Part shown: positions 26,001-37,470 of the stretch, piece by piece
How positions within the stretch are numbered: the stretch's first letter is position 1
How the letters are laid out: each line of letters starts with the position of its first letter
Origin: Patiria miniata
Lineage: Eukaryota; Echinodermata; Asteroidea; Valvatida; Asterinidae
Assembly: GCF_015706575.1 (NCBI RefSeq)
Contig: NW_024037070.1
Coordinates: 3,777,874-3,841,873, forward strand
DNA: 64,000 nt
Direction of reading: 5' to 3'
The notes under the pieces: model-generated
Seen by the model: the letters and a program-made list of their open reading frames with translations, nothing else
What the model was told of the DNA's origin: nothing
Databases searched by the model: none
Program-made: the position numbers and the translations under genes

Positions 26001-26695
26001 CCCTGATCTCCGGGAAGATTGGGATATCTCTGAAGTTGTTTGGTGGCGGTTTCTCCGAGGCGCGCTCCTTTGCTGTTCGCTGAGCCTGTTCCACTGCGTG
26101 GTAGCTAATCTTCAATTGCTGAAGGTCTACCATAAGGCATTCTGACGTTACAACCTTCTCCAAAAGAATCAAAGCCCCGCCTACTTCAGAGTAGCTACTC
26201 GGCTTGTTCTGCAGGAATAACCGAAGTAATTTCACAACCATACCAAGCATATGGACATCGTTGTCATTCTCGCTGTCGATTTCACTGGGTTCCTCGATCG
26301 GTAAACAAACCAAAAACCTCGTCAGGTGTTTACTAAAAAACAACGAGGACTCAACCATGGTCAGTACCACGTTTAATTCTTCAATGTGCGCTGACACATG
26401 ATCTAAGGAGCACAAGATTGATAGAACCTGTAGTATTAATTGCAATGTATTGTCACTGATTTGGTCTTGATTTAATAACGCCATGCATTCATCTTTCTTT
26501 TCCACAAGTTCAGAGAGGACAACGGAGGGTTTTCCTTCCAAGAACTTCTGCAGTTGCTTCTCAGTGAATGGGAGCGTCTTAGTCTTAGGCTTGACTCGGT
26601 ATGGCTCTGCAGGGATACTCCCTTGTACAGTGGTGTCCAGTTTTGGCTGCAATTCAGCTATGTGACCATTAGCTGAGCTTGTGGCTGAAGTGTCA
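20020..26695 (-). CDS. ZNFX1-like helicase, gene 2, main exon with one in-frame stop
   Basis: A ZNFX1 paralogue that is open from acceptor to stop except for one TAA at 24310-24312. With the exon at 27016-27698 it has 2,452 codons, the TAA being codon 1023. Order: LREDFVAPLREG block; Walker A near residue 723; motif Ia CYTNHALDQFLEG; two stalk modules; motif II VVVEEAAE near 1252; HRMRPEIS; ALSRARMGFYCIGN; 18 C[G/D]H finger cores from about 1540; terminal CRRGHVF...CPEC. Gene 3 has CAA (Gln) at the stop position, so one C-to-T change explains it. The same change creates GTAAGC, a donor-like sequence, so alternative splicing is possible. If translated only to the stop, the protein keeps the ATP-binding P-loop but loses motifs II-VI and all fingers. 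No ATG restarts immediately after the stop; the next is near 24222. Recent inactivation, a polymorphism or a splice isoform are all possible. Confidence 0.85.
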
Positions 26696-27015
26696 CTGTA
26701 GGACATACAATGCAGCAATTATAACAAGCTGAAATTAGTATTAAGATTGTAATGCTTCGGAATATGACTAGGTAAATAAAAGTATTGGCCGACTAGCCAT
26801 CGAGCTGGTGAAAGTTGTTTTTATTTACCTAGTTAATGCCCTGTCTTCCAGAAAATGTACTTCTTGAAACGTTCTGAGAATTAGAGATTAATTGCGTGGT
26901 AAATTGATAAATATAATGTAACGTAGATGTTTTTAAAATCTTATTTTGGACTTTTTTTAGAAACTGCTTGATTAGAGATAGGTTGAGAAATGATACAACA
27001 CGATATCAAACTTAC
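26696..27015 (-). other. Gene 2 intron, 320 bp
   Basis: Bounded by donor CTG|GTAAGT and acceptor GTCCTACAG, phase 2, giving a TGT (Cys) junction codon. The same site and phase occur in gene 3 (52013-52315). Sequence similarity to the gene 3 intron extends through most of its length. Confidence 0.85.
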
Positions 27016-27698
27016 CAGGTCGGTGCATTTTTGTTCCTATCTTCTTGTCTCTCTGTATCCATGACAGATGGTATGCTTTGCATTTGATGTGTGGTCTCAG
27101 ACTGATCATCAGGTGCATTTCTGGACTTCGTCCCCGGGTAGACTCCATCAAGACGTGCTGCTTCGCTTCTGTGGTGCACGAGAGGACCTTTACGGTACGG
27201 TTGGTAACTCTCTCTATCTGCCCCATTTCGTGCCTCAAGCTTATAGTGTGTTGACCGTCCTCTGTTGTTGCCCGCATCAAATCTTCTGAATCCCCCACGG
27301 TACTGAAACGTTTGTCCGTACGAATGCCTTTTTCGAGTTGGCTCGGCAGATTTCTGAAACGACACCTCTTCTTTCTGTTGAGTTGAATCACCGCGACCTT
27401 TTATTGCTCGTTGTTGCTTATAACCTCCCCTATTGATAGTTTGCTCATGACAATCACTCTCCCTCTGTAAGCGGGGAGAGGTTTTAGGTCTAGCACCGGT
27501 TATGTTTGGATCTAAGTCATCTGTGCGCGTTGCATAGTTAATAAAATCAGCAATGCTTGCGTGGCCATGATTAGGTCTTGAACTCTGGCGCCTTCTTTCC
27601 ACTTCGATACTTCTCCTCTCATAAGTCACTTTGTCATCTTCAGAACACACAAGAGGTTGATAGGAAATCTTACCGCGAGACCAACCGCCGAAAGCCAT
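27016..27698 (-). CDS. ZNFX1-like gene 2, first coding exon
   Basis: This exon encodes about 227 residues starting MAFGGWSRGKISYQ: hydrophilic, Arg/Gln/Ser-rich, with short RG patches (for example FQYRGGFRRFD), and probably disordered. The start is chosen because an acceptor (ctctatttcag) ends two bases before the ATG, as in genes 1 and 3; the frame upstream of it is intronic. It is homologous to the exon at 52316-52986, with small in-frame indels (gene 2 has extra residues after QSSR). It ends in phase 2 at a GTAAGT donor. Its function is unknown beyond being the N-terminal extension of a ZNFX1-type helicase. Confidence 0.82.
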
Positions 27699-27921
27699 AA
27701 CTGAAATAGAGCGAAAATTTAAAGTTCTAATCATTTCAATGTAAACATTTATCATTAGTAACTTTATCTGATTTTAAAAGTTTGAATCAATGAAAGAATG
27801 TCAACCCTACTTAATGTAGATAATTTCTATTTGCATGATGCTGGCTGGATGGACGGTTAACGATATGCATGCGCGGCGTGCGTGAACCAGCGAAATGTCC
27901 AGAGTCAATCTAAGCTTCGCA

Positions 27922-28630
27922 CACTATACACCTATACACCTAAAATTGAAGAAAAGGCTCCAAATTACCCAAAATAAATTAGTCCGGTTTATTTTAAACA
28001 TGGATTCCAGATCACATATTGGTCAAGCAGAACTGAACAAGCTGGGCATGATAAACGTTAATGACCGCGTTACACAACTCAAGCTGAATCATGTTTTTAA
28101 AAATTTTCATGAAATGGCACCAGACTATCTCTGTCATAAATTTAGGAAGGTCTCAGATATGCACAATTATTCTACCAGGGGAAATTCCACCAATTTTGTT
28201 GTTCCAAGAATTAAAGGGCAAGAGTGCACTTCATTTTTTTATACCGGAATTCATCAATGGAATTTACTTCCAAACAGCATCAAATGTTGCAACAATCTTC
28301 CTCATTTTAAAAGGGCAGTGAAAGAACATCTCTCTTCTTATTAATTTTGTTTTTTAAGCAGCTGAGATTTTTGTGATTTCTGTGATTTTTTCTTTAAATT
28401 ATTTTTCTGTTGCTAGATCCAGTGCAATTTGTTTTGTTTTTTTGAACTTTTTTGTTTGTACTTGTACTTGTATGTGTGTTTTTAAGGACCCCGATGGAAT
28501 TAAGCCGTCTTATAAACAGCTTTTCGGGTTATCCTTGGCTTTGTATTTACATGAAATACGTTCGTTTTTTATACCATTGTATGTTTGTTTGTTTGTTTGT
28601 TTGTTTTTGCCAATATAAAATGTAGTAGTA
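27922..28630 (+). mobile_element. 5'-truncated non-LTR retrotransposon fragment
   Basis: The open frame ending at 28344 reads as the C-terminal tail of a jockey/CR1-like reverse transcriptase polyprotein: KRLQITQNKLVRFILNM ... YSTRGNSTNF ... GIHQWNLLPNSIK ... LPHFKRAVKEHL. This tail is characteristic of ORF2 of such elements. The catalytic FADD region is absent, so the copy is truncated and dead. A 3' UTR follows, with a TTTG microsatellite near 28585-28606. Aligning with unit 2 (53190-53235), DNA from about 27925 to 29745 is extra in unit 1. Confidence 0.8.
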
Positions 28631-29961
28631 TGGTCGACCCTGGGACAATCCAAGGCTGGTGGTCCATCTACGATGAGGTGGATAGGGAGCCCGAAGAAAC
28701 TTGGACGCAGCACTCTTATATACAATGCTTGATTAAATTTTATTCCATCTGATGTACGTCAATGATATACAATCCCAATAAAAAACCCTGTTAATAAAAG
28801 ATAGAATAAATAATAAGCGTCAGTTGTTTGTCAAAACTATACACTTAGTCTCACCAGTTTGTCGATTATACATTTTCCAAAAATAAACAATGTACAATAC
28901 ACTTTCAAATGGATGTGTGTATAACAGAGCTGTATAAATCCACCGCGCAATTTAGCTTGTTGGCTACTAAACGCGATGACATTGCCAAGTAAAACAGTGA
29001 TAATACAATAATACAGCGCCACCGCGCTGAAGCTAGCACGCGTTCATTAACACACAGCGCAGTGCCCCAACAACACACGTACGTTGTACACACAACAGCA
29101 AGAAGCGACATTGTACATGTACAGTAACGACACATGGGCGCCATTGCGCAATACACTACATGCATATTATTATGACCCGCTGCGCACCCACTGGCCAAAA
29201 GTTATAAACTTTGTTGCGAGTACAGCATCCCTAAAATCACACATATTCATGTCTATTGCCCCTATGAAAGTTATCTGCACATAATAATGCACCAGTTTTT
29301 GCCAGTTTAACATATTGAGACAATGAAACAATATCGAGAAGCAGTTGTAAAATGGACACATTTGAGGAGAGAAAGTCTCACCTGCGACAGCAAGAAGCAC
29401 GCACGGCAAGAGGCCGCAACGACGTGCCTGGGTGAATCGGCCCGAAACGTAATTATTCCGCCATTCACAAAATATCCGTCGCCTATCGACTTGATCTCTC
29501 AGGTACTACCAATAAACACAAGTGTGTCTTTTGAATGATATAAACAAGCTTCTCGACAATGTTTGTCCCTGGGAAGAATCCAATAATGCATTCTTAACCA
29601 ATAACTTGGAACTAACTAGTGAGGCGTAGTAGATATACGACCCCAGATAGGTGTCACAAATAACCTTTCCAGTCCCACTAATTAACCGGCTGACCTTGGG
29701 TGTGCTATTATAAAATGTCGTGCCCCTACAAAAATAAATAAATAAAATAAAATAGTTGTCTTCCATTAAGTTCATTATTAGAAACGTGCAATCACGTGCG
29801 AGCAGTGAACCGAAATTTGGGCTGAACTGCATTCCTATAATATTCAAAATCATTCAAACAGATGCAATTTGAGGATAAACCGAGGTATTTTGTGTATACT
29901 GCATGTGTTTGTGCCAGCTCTTATGTTATAAAAGAAACAAAACGTTAATGTGTTTGCACAG

Positions 29962-31397
29962 CAGTGTTGTAGTCGAGACCGGATAGTCCGAGACCGAGAC
30001 CAAGACCGAGACCTGAAGATTCGAGACCGAGACCGAGACCGAGACCAGCCCCTTCAAGGCGGACCGAGACCGAGACCAATGTGGTCCGAGACTGAGACCG
30101 AGACCGAGACCGCTGATAATAAATAATAATAGCCGAAATAAAAAAAACCAAGACACGTTATTACAGTTGAAAAATGTAACCCTTCTATTCACAAAGAATA
30201 CAGACCAAAATGTTGACCAGTGGCAGTGTTGACAAATTGATACATGACACCTTACTTGAGCAAAAAGTAGTTACACTTAAGAAATATGGGCTTTGACATG
30301 TTGTCTGCACCCAATCGTGACAAAAGTAAAAAGTTAAAGGTAGATGTTTCATCTGTTATAGGAACTCGGATCCTAAACTCCACAGTCACCCCTTGGTTTC
30401 AGCTATGACTTCTAACGGATATTTAAAGATGCAATTTTAATTTTACATTGTGCCTCTTTTTTCCTAAAATAAATATAGGACTTACATGTAACTTCTAACA
30501 AGACTTGTGTACTTGATTTTAAAAAATGGGAGCTAGAAAATGTTGAATTAATTTTTAAATTTCTGTCATAGAATGTGGACTTGTACATGTAGACCCACAA
30601 GTTGCGAGGTGGTAGCCAGAATGTGCCAGATATGGATTTTTATTTTTTTTCTGAACGGGATTTTAATTTTTGAGGAATAATGGGTACTTCAAAATGAGCA
30701 GCCAGAAAATGGGGTCTCATCATACACTCTCATGGCAACAGTGAGTTGTAACTGGTAAGAGTGTGTGAGTTCAATGCTGGAAAATCAGGTAGAAAAATTT
30801 ACTTTTTCTTCAAATTACTGTCCCAAATTAAAGAGAACATTGTGTGGGGTCGAAAATATAACTAATTTGAAGCACCTCATTTATTATTAGAATACAAAAT
30901 GCAAGTGATTACGCCCACAGGGGTGGGCTAAACTACACAATCCCCGAAAATGGTTGGCCCTTATTGCATAAATTGTCACAAGTTCATACTTTGCTTTATG
31001 TGTCCGACTCAACAGATAAATGCCGAACTTGCTCCAAATCGTTCAGTGACTGGTACTGCTGCAGCTTTACATGTACTTTGGGGACTTTCCAACGTGCAGT
31101 CGAGTCCGGCAAACCGACCACGATATATAACAAGCTTGATCGATCTACGGGCTAGCAAATGTTTTAACTAACAACGGTACTGAACGAAGTGAACACAAAG
31201 TAATCGATCGAGCTGTAAAAGCTACATATTGCCGGTCTCGACCCGAGACCAGCCAAAATATCGAGACCAAAGGGGACCGAGACCGAGACCTAGACCGAGA
31301 CCACAGCTTCCGAGACCGAGACCGAGACCGAGACCAGCAAAAAGTGGTCTCGAGACCGGTCTCGAGACCGAGACCGGTCTCGAGACCTACAACACTG
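29962..31397. mobile_element. Non-autonomous hAT transposon with CGAGAC subterminal repeats
   Basis: It begins CAGTGTTGTAGTCGAGACC and ends CGAGACCTACAACACTG. The flanks repeat TTGCACAG exactly (29954-29961 and 31398-31405), the 8-bp duplication typical of hAT elements. Both ends carry dense clusters of the hexamer CGAGAC (about 29975-30110 and 31230-31390), probably transposase-binding subterminal repeats. No transposase frame is visible in 1.4 kb. Unit 2 has the empty site 'gttttcacagtttgtgacc' near 54461. Confidence 0.92.
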
Positions 31398-32059
31398 TTG
31401 CACAGGTTATGACCTAACATTTGGCAATCTAGCCTCCCCCCAAAAAATCTAGCAAGGTCGATGTATGACTGAATATAAATGGAATATAGGAACGCAGGCC
31501 GCGATCGAGTTATGAAGCTGCCCATGATCACACAATACATGCATGCATGTTAAAACAGGAAACATGTAGTAGGTCCTGAATTAGTATACGAAACATTTGT
31601 TATAATACAAAACATCAGTATTAATGGCCGTCTGTAGTTGTACGTCGTTGTTGTAACCAAAATTTGCCAAAAGAAAATATATACCATACCATATTGAAGG
31701 ACAAACAGCCAGATTACAAGTTCCTTGCGGATCAAGTTCAGGGCGGTCCAAATGCGTGTGATAGGCCTTCAACAACTCTGCCGGTGTCACATGAAATGTG
31801 GACCCCTGTGAATTCTGGCCTCTTTTATATACGGACGGATGATCTCACATGTGACCTGTCACTGTCCTGTTATTATCAATCAGGCGTGCGCAATACACCC
31901 AATGGTCCAAATTTCACACTGCACCAGATTACATACATCTCCCCACCACCCGGAAATCAGTCGAGACATCCGTGTCACTGTGGTCACATGATCCGGGGCT
32001 TTCAACCCACGCTCGCGTGCAGGGGTACCGTCAAATTTTCATTACATGTATTTTTCTCC

Positions 32060-33250
32060 CATTTTTTAGGTGTTGGGCTTTAGCCCAACCTTTGGGTTCA
32101 ATGTTATTATTATTCTCCAAGACACATTTCGTTTCCAGAACTGTCTGTCAAACTGAAAACATATATGAACTTCAATTGTCAATACATGAATGCACAACCC
32201 ACTGAAGATGTGGGTTTTTTGTAATTACATCATTATGACGTCATCACGGGTCACGTGACGTCACTTGAAAGTCTAATAAATTTAATCTTTGAAATTTCGT
32301 ATAAAATCAACCGTGACAGACCAGAACTTGAATTTTGCGGGAATCGACATGATAATACATGCTCTTCATTTTATCTTGTGCGCGTAAAATCACATGACCC
32401 TTCCTTCCCGTTGAAACCGGAAGTGCCTAATAATTTGAAAGTGGAAAAAGATATAAATTCGCTTTTAACGTTGTAGGTGTCTGCCTGGATTGACCTTTCA
32501 AAAAATATAATGGGTGACGTCATGAAGTGTTGGAGCGCCCTTTAGCGGCAGGTTAAAAAACGTCAAAAACGCATTTTCACTTGATGTCTGTGGCGAAGTT
32601 TGCAGTATTCGTTTCAAAATTAATGTACATGATGACCTTTATGCAGACAAGACCTATGCGCGAAAAAAATTGATCACGTCATCAGATCGGAGGTTACAAT
32701 AAAAAGACCTTTAAACCTTCAAAAATTGCTAAAAAATCAACCGTGATAAATATAATCAAGATTTGGCTATATTTAGCACAGTGAAATAGCTCTTGAACTT
32801 TCTGGTAATAACGTCACAATGACGTCATCAAGTATCATATTACAAGTAATCAAAGGTTTCTAGATTTAATCTTTGAAAATAAAATAAATATAAAATCAAC
32901 TGCTACAGATTTGATTTTGTTTTTTATGGCAATCGATACAATATTGCAGGGTTGTAATTTTTGGTATTAAGTGCAAAATCACGTGAGCCTTCCTTCCGGT
33001 CGAAACCGGAAGTGCCTTTTTATTTGAAATTGGCAGAAGATGTGAACTTGCTTTCAACGATGTGAATTTCTGCCTAGGCTGTACTTTACAAAAATATTAC
33101 AGTGACGTCATAAAATGTGACAGCGCCCACTAGCGGCATGTTGACTAAGTTAAACATGGATTAAAACATGCATTTCGAGTTGATGTGCTTGGAAAAGTTT
33201 GCGGTAGTGCATGGCCCGACACCGTGTGGTTGTTCCTACAACCTCTAGTT
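32060..33250. repeat. GACGTCAT/TTCCGG-type repeat, long copy with internal duplication
   Basis: It opens with the palindrome GTTGGGCTTTAGCCCAAC. Two direct copies of a roughly 600-bp segment follow, each with 'gaaaccggaagtgcct', a GTGACGTCAT, and 'agcgccc...tagcggca' (about 32390-32550 and 32990-33145). The related shorter copies in the gene 1 intron show it is a dispersed family. No open frame suggests a transposase. Confidence 0.6.
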
Positions 33251-34497
33251 TTTATAGCTTTTGTCGAGGACCTCGATCAATCTATTAGACTCTTGGACGG
33301 TGGTCAAATTCTTTAGAAATTCTTTAGAATGTTTTTTTCTTTTCTTTTAAATGCTGAGTTACAGGTAGGGTTGGTCGGGTATGGGGGCTAAACCGATGTA
33401 TAGCTTCCTCACATAGAACTGCAATGACCCTATACTCATTCCTGCTATCGAATGCCAAGTCTTGGTGTCACACGAATGGCTGCTCAGTCCTGGTTTCTCT
33501 CTTGTGTCGCAAATGCACCTCAGACTAGTACAGTCTAAAGTACCCTGTAAAATCGTGGCTCCTGGTGTGCTTAAATTTTCAAGAAAACTTGTATTTTTCC
33601 CAACACTGGTCGGCCGACCAGCGTTGGAGAAAACTGGCTTAAAAAAAACTGCTCCTAATTTTTCACATTTAGTTATTCCGCATTTTCTTTGCAATTGATT
33701 ACCACCTGTGAAGGGGTACAAGCCTGCTAGACTGATTCTCTGACCTTACAATTCCCCAAAGTCTATTAATTACTCCGTTTCATCTTAAGTGGGGTCAGGG
33801 AACCAGACTACAAGAACACGGTTGGTTTTCTTGGATTTCCAAGCATCTCTGAACCCAAAACGTGAAACAAGTCAGTTTAACAATATTTGCTAAAACATAC
33901 TAATCCGCCAAATCCATTTATTTCTGAAAATTGCAGCAAAAAATAAAATCAATGCCTTACATGAGCATGATCACACTCACATTGCTTTATTCGGCGATAC
34001 CATTTTCGGAATAGGGTGGACTGTAAGTTGTTAGATTGTATTTTTTTGAATACAAACAACATATTTTCGACTTTTAAGGCAATTTTGTTTCCATTAAATC
34101 ATGGAACAACTTCAGCTTTTTGTTTTAATGATTTTGGAACTTTCAATGCAATCGTTTGCATTTCGATGTTTTTTATGTATCATTTCTTTAACCCCGCTGC
34201 TATAACGGGAATGATCATCTATATACTCAGTCAGGCTAGCGATCTTGGAATTTGGAAGTGGAAGTTTATCAGAGAAAAGTTTTCTTCATTCTTGCGCTTT
34301 ATCATCATTAAAAATGTTCTCAAAAAAGCTTCAGCATTCAAAATTTGAGAACCCGACCTATAATAATGCTGCTTTCTGTAATTTTCTGTCATTTAAAAAT
34401 TTGGGGGAAAATGGAGGCACCTTGAATTGTACCAACGCGATTTGAAGAACTGAGTTTTCCCTTTTAATTGATTATGATAGCTGTCGTTGAGGGAGCC

Positions 34498-34700
34498 CTC
34501 CCCATCGAATCCAGACGCCATGACTGATAATGGTAGAAACATAGATAAATTAATAAAGAAATATTGACATCCTCAAGGTGTAGCGTCTTGAACGGAGACT
34601 AACTGCACTGTGTTAACGATGTTACGGTGTAGTGGCGCGCTCGCTTGGTCACAAGTTTGTATAAGCACTGGAAACAAGCCAGGAAACGTACTCATAAGAT
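34498..34700 (-). pseudogene. Orphan 5' end of a gene-1-type ZNFX1 paralogue
   Basis: Bases 34498-34521 match the first codons of the gene 1 first coding exon (MASGFDGEG) including the ATG (near 34521) and the acceptor-like 'attatcag' region; the leader sequence to about 34750 also matches 10791-11040. Homology stops abruptly inside the exon after about nine codons, so only the start of the gene was copied. Relative to gene 1 the TATA-like bases and the leader donor have been lost. Confidence 0.75.
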
Positions 34701-34764
34701 GGTTTGCTTCAGCGTATGACATCCAAGCTGGACAAAACACTTAACTACGACTTGAGGGATAACG

Positions 34765-37470
34765 TACGAAAGCCCATTAGCGCTACTGCAAGTATATATT
34801 AGTAATTCTTCATTACAGATTGTTTAATTCGTTTTTACGGATTATTTAATTCGTTATTACGGATTATTAATTCGTTATTACGGATTATTAATTCGTTATT
34901 ACGGATTATTAATTCGTTGTTACGGATTATTAATTCGTTATTACGAATTACTAATTCGTTATTACGGATTGTTTAATTCGTTATTCTGGATTATTAATTG
35001 GTTATTACAGATTATTAATTCGTTATTACGGATTATTAATTCGTTATAACGGATTACTAATTCGTTATTACGGATTACTATTTACTAATTCGTTATTACG
35101 GATTATTAATTCGTTATTCAAATTATTAATTCGTTATTACGAATTACTAATTCGTTATTACGGATTGTTTAATTCGTTATTACGGATTATTTAATTCGTT
35201 ATTATGGATTATTAATTCGTTATTACGGATTATTAATTCGTTATTACGGATTATTAATTCGTTATAACGGATTACTAATTCGTTATTACGGATTACTATT
35301 TACTTATTCGTTATTACGGATTATTAATTCGGTCTTACGGATTATTAATTCGTTATTACGAATTACTAATTCGTTATTACGGATTGTTTAATTCGTTATT
35401 ACGGATTATTTAATTCGTTATTAAGGATTACTAATTCGTTATAACGGATTATTAATTAGTTATTACGGATTATTTAATTCGTTATTACGGATTTTTTAAT
35501 TCGTTATTGCGGATTACTAATTCGTTATAACGGATTATTTATTAGTTATTACGGATTATTTAATTCGTTATTACGGATTTTTTTAATTCGTTATTGCGGA
35601 TTATTAATTCGTTATTACGGATTACTAATTTGTTACTGCAAATTAAATCTGGTACTCACATGCGGAGAGCACGTGATCAGAATGCACTGAGAGCTGGATA
35701 GGGTTTAATCAAAATGCACAATTTCGGGAACAAATCCCCAGATTGTCTTAAAGCATAGTATCATCGACCCTGATCACAGAATTACCGGTTTAAGTTTCGC
35801 TAGATCAGACAAAGGCCCATTGGCGGCATTCAGCAAATTTTACATTTAATCAAATTTGAGAAGAAGATCAAATCAAGTATCATTAGCTTGGAACTTTTAG
35901 ATTATGGAAAAAAACTTAAGAGTGATTTTAGATCAGAATAATTAACTTAAAAGCGGCGCAAAAAGCGCAGGGGGGCGTGGCCTTTTTCCCCACATTTTCT
36001 TTTACGCTCATACCTTTGTGACACAACGGTAGAGGAAAAAATAAAACCAGCTTGTATTGGTGCCTTGGCACTTGTGAAATATGAAAATATGACTAAGAGA
36101 GTGATTTTAGGTCAGAATAATTAACTTAAGAGCGGCGCGAAATACGGTGGGGGCGGGTGCCCAACCCCCTCCATGTACATTTTTTTCCTATATCGTCGCA
36201 ATGCACTTTTTAAATCCCGCCAAGTTTCTCTGACAGTTGTTTGGATGTCCTGTGGTCATTTTGACACCAAGTTTACGTAAATAGGGCATACCTTCGTCGC
36301 AAAATGTCCATTTACCAAATTAGGTCGATTTAAATGTTAACTCTTCCCATCACATTGACCATGTTTAATTTACATGAGAGTGCGCATGAGATCGAGAGTG
36401 CTGACTTTTTAATGACCATGACACAAATCATTTTAACAGGTTGAATGGAAACTTCACACATGTACTTCAAATATTTGGGTTTCCATTCAAATAATTTCAT
36501 ATGTGGGAGGAGCATATCAGACCTCTGGTACCCTGGGATGGGTCCATTAACTTTGTATACAAACTTATTACTATTTATCATTTATATTCTTCAAAACGCC
36601 AGCTTTTCGTGAACAAGGTCACTGTAGGGCAAATAAAGGATATTAGTATTACTCTACACTCATGATATAAATTCAGACCCAAAAGACAACGGAGTGACCT
36701 CTAATATCCGCGTTTCCTTTTGTTTCTGTTGGCAGCCGCAACAATGATACGGCTGCATAGAAGGCTTTGGACATGGGCGTCGCGAGGAGGGGGGGGGGGC
36801 AAAGGAAAACAAAGAGAGAAAAAAGGAAAGAAAAAGAGGCGCAATGTAATATTGCTGTAAATTTAATGGGTTGGGGGGAATGTCCCTGTCCCCTCTAAAA
36901 AAAATAAATAGAGAACATGTTGAGAAATATGTTTTGCCCCCCCTGATGAAAAAAAATTAATCCGTAATAACGAATTAAAAATCCGTAATAACGAATTAAT
37001 AATCCGTAATAACGAATTAAACAATCCGTAATAACGAATTAATAGTCCGTAATAATGAATTATACAATCCGTAAAAATGAATTATACAATCCGTAATAAC
37101 GAATTAATAATCCGTAATAACGAATTATTAATCCGTAATAACGAATTACTAATCCGTAATAACAAATTAAATAACCCGTAATATTATTACGGGTTATTTA
37201 ATTCGTTATTACGGATTACTAATTCGTAATTACGGTAATAACGAATTAGTAATCCGTAATAACGAATTGAATAATCCGTAATAACGAATTAATAATGCGT
37301 AATAACGAATTAAATAATCCGTAATAACGAATTAATAATCCGCAATAACGAATTAAATAATCCGTAATAACGAATTAAATAATCCGTAATAACGAATTAA
37401 TAATCTGTAATAACGATATAATATAATTCGTAATAACATATACTTGCAGTGGCGCTAATGGGCTTTCGTA
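34765..37470. mobile_element. Foldback-type transposon with minisatellite arms
   Basis: The terminal repeats start TACGAAAGCCCATTAGCGC and continue as YACTGCAAGTATAT, about 33 bp, inverted at the right end. The flanks TAACG (34760-34764) and TTAACG (37471-37476) give a 5-6 bp target duplication. Inside each terminus is a long array of a roughly 21-bp unit with core TTCGTTATTACGGATTA: about 34800-35640 on the left, and in inverse orientation at 36957-37440 on the right. The centre (35640-36957) is unique, with a duplicated segment near 35920 and 36095 and a G-run at 36788. No transposase is visible. Unit 1 has the empty site at about 11040. Confidence 0.88.

Larger units (their letters stand above)
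27703..34497. other. Region upstream of gene 2 (end of unit 1)
   Basis: No host gene was recognised. Contents in order: a retrotransposon fragment (about 27922-28630), about 1.1 kb of unassigned sequence that unit 2 lacks, a hAT element (29962-31397), sequence shared with unit 2 (31400-31800 resembling 54470-54800), a GACGTCAT-type repeat (32060-33250), and about 1.2 kb of AT-rich DNA (33250-34490) in which I see nothing recognisable. Any 5' UTR exon or promoter of gene 2 must lie here but I could not place it. Confidence 0.6.

Noticed and set aside
30950..31171. Small Cys-containing frames inside the hAT element
   Set aside because: I considered a BED-finger remnant of a transposase, but the spacing does not fit and the frame is short.
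33359..33721. Minus-strand 120-aa open frame
   Set aside because: No recognisable domain and no copy in the sister unit; could be a transposon remnant but cannot be supported.
34016..34348. Plus-strand 110-aa hydrophobic open frame
   Set aside because: AT-rich sequence gives chance hydrophobic codons; no start context, splice signals or paralogous copy support it.
34800..37440. CRISPR-like or satellite array
   Set aside because: The ~21-bp units are contiguous without spacers and lie in inverted blocks inside terminal repeats, which fits a foldback element in an animal genome.
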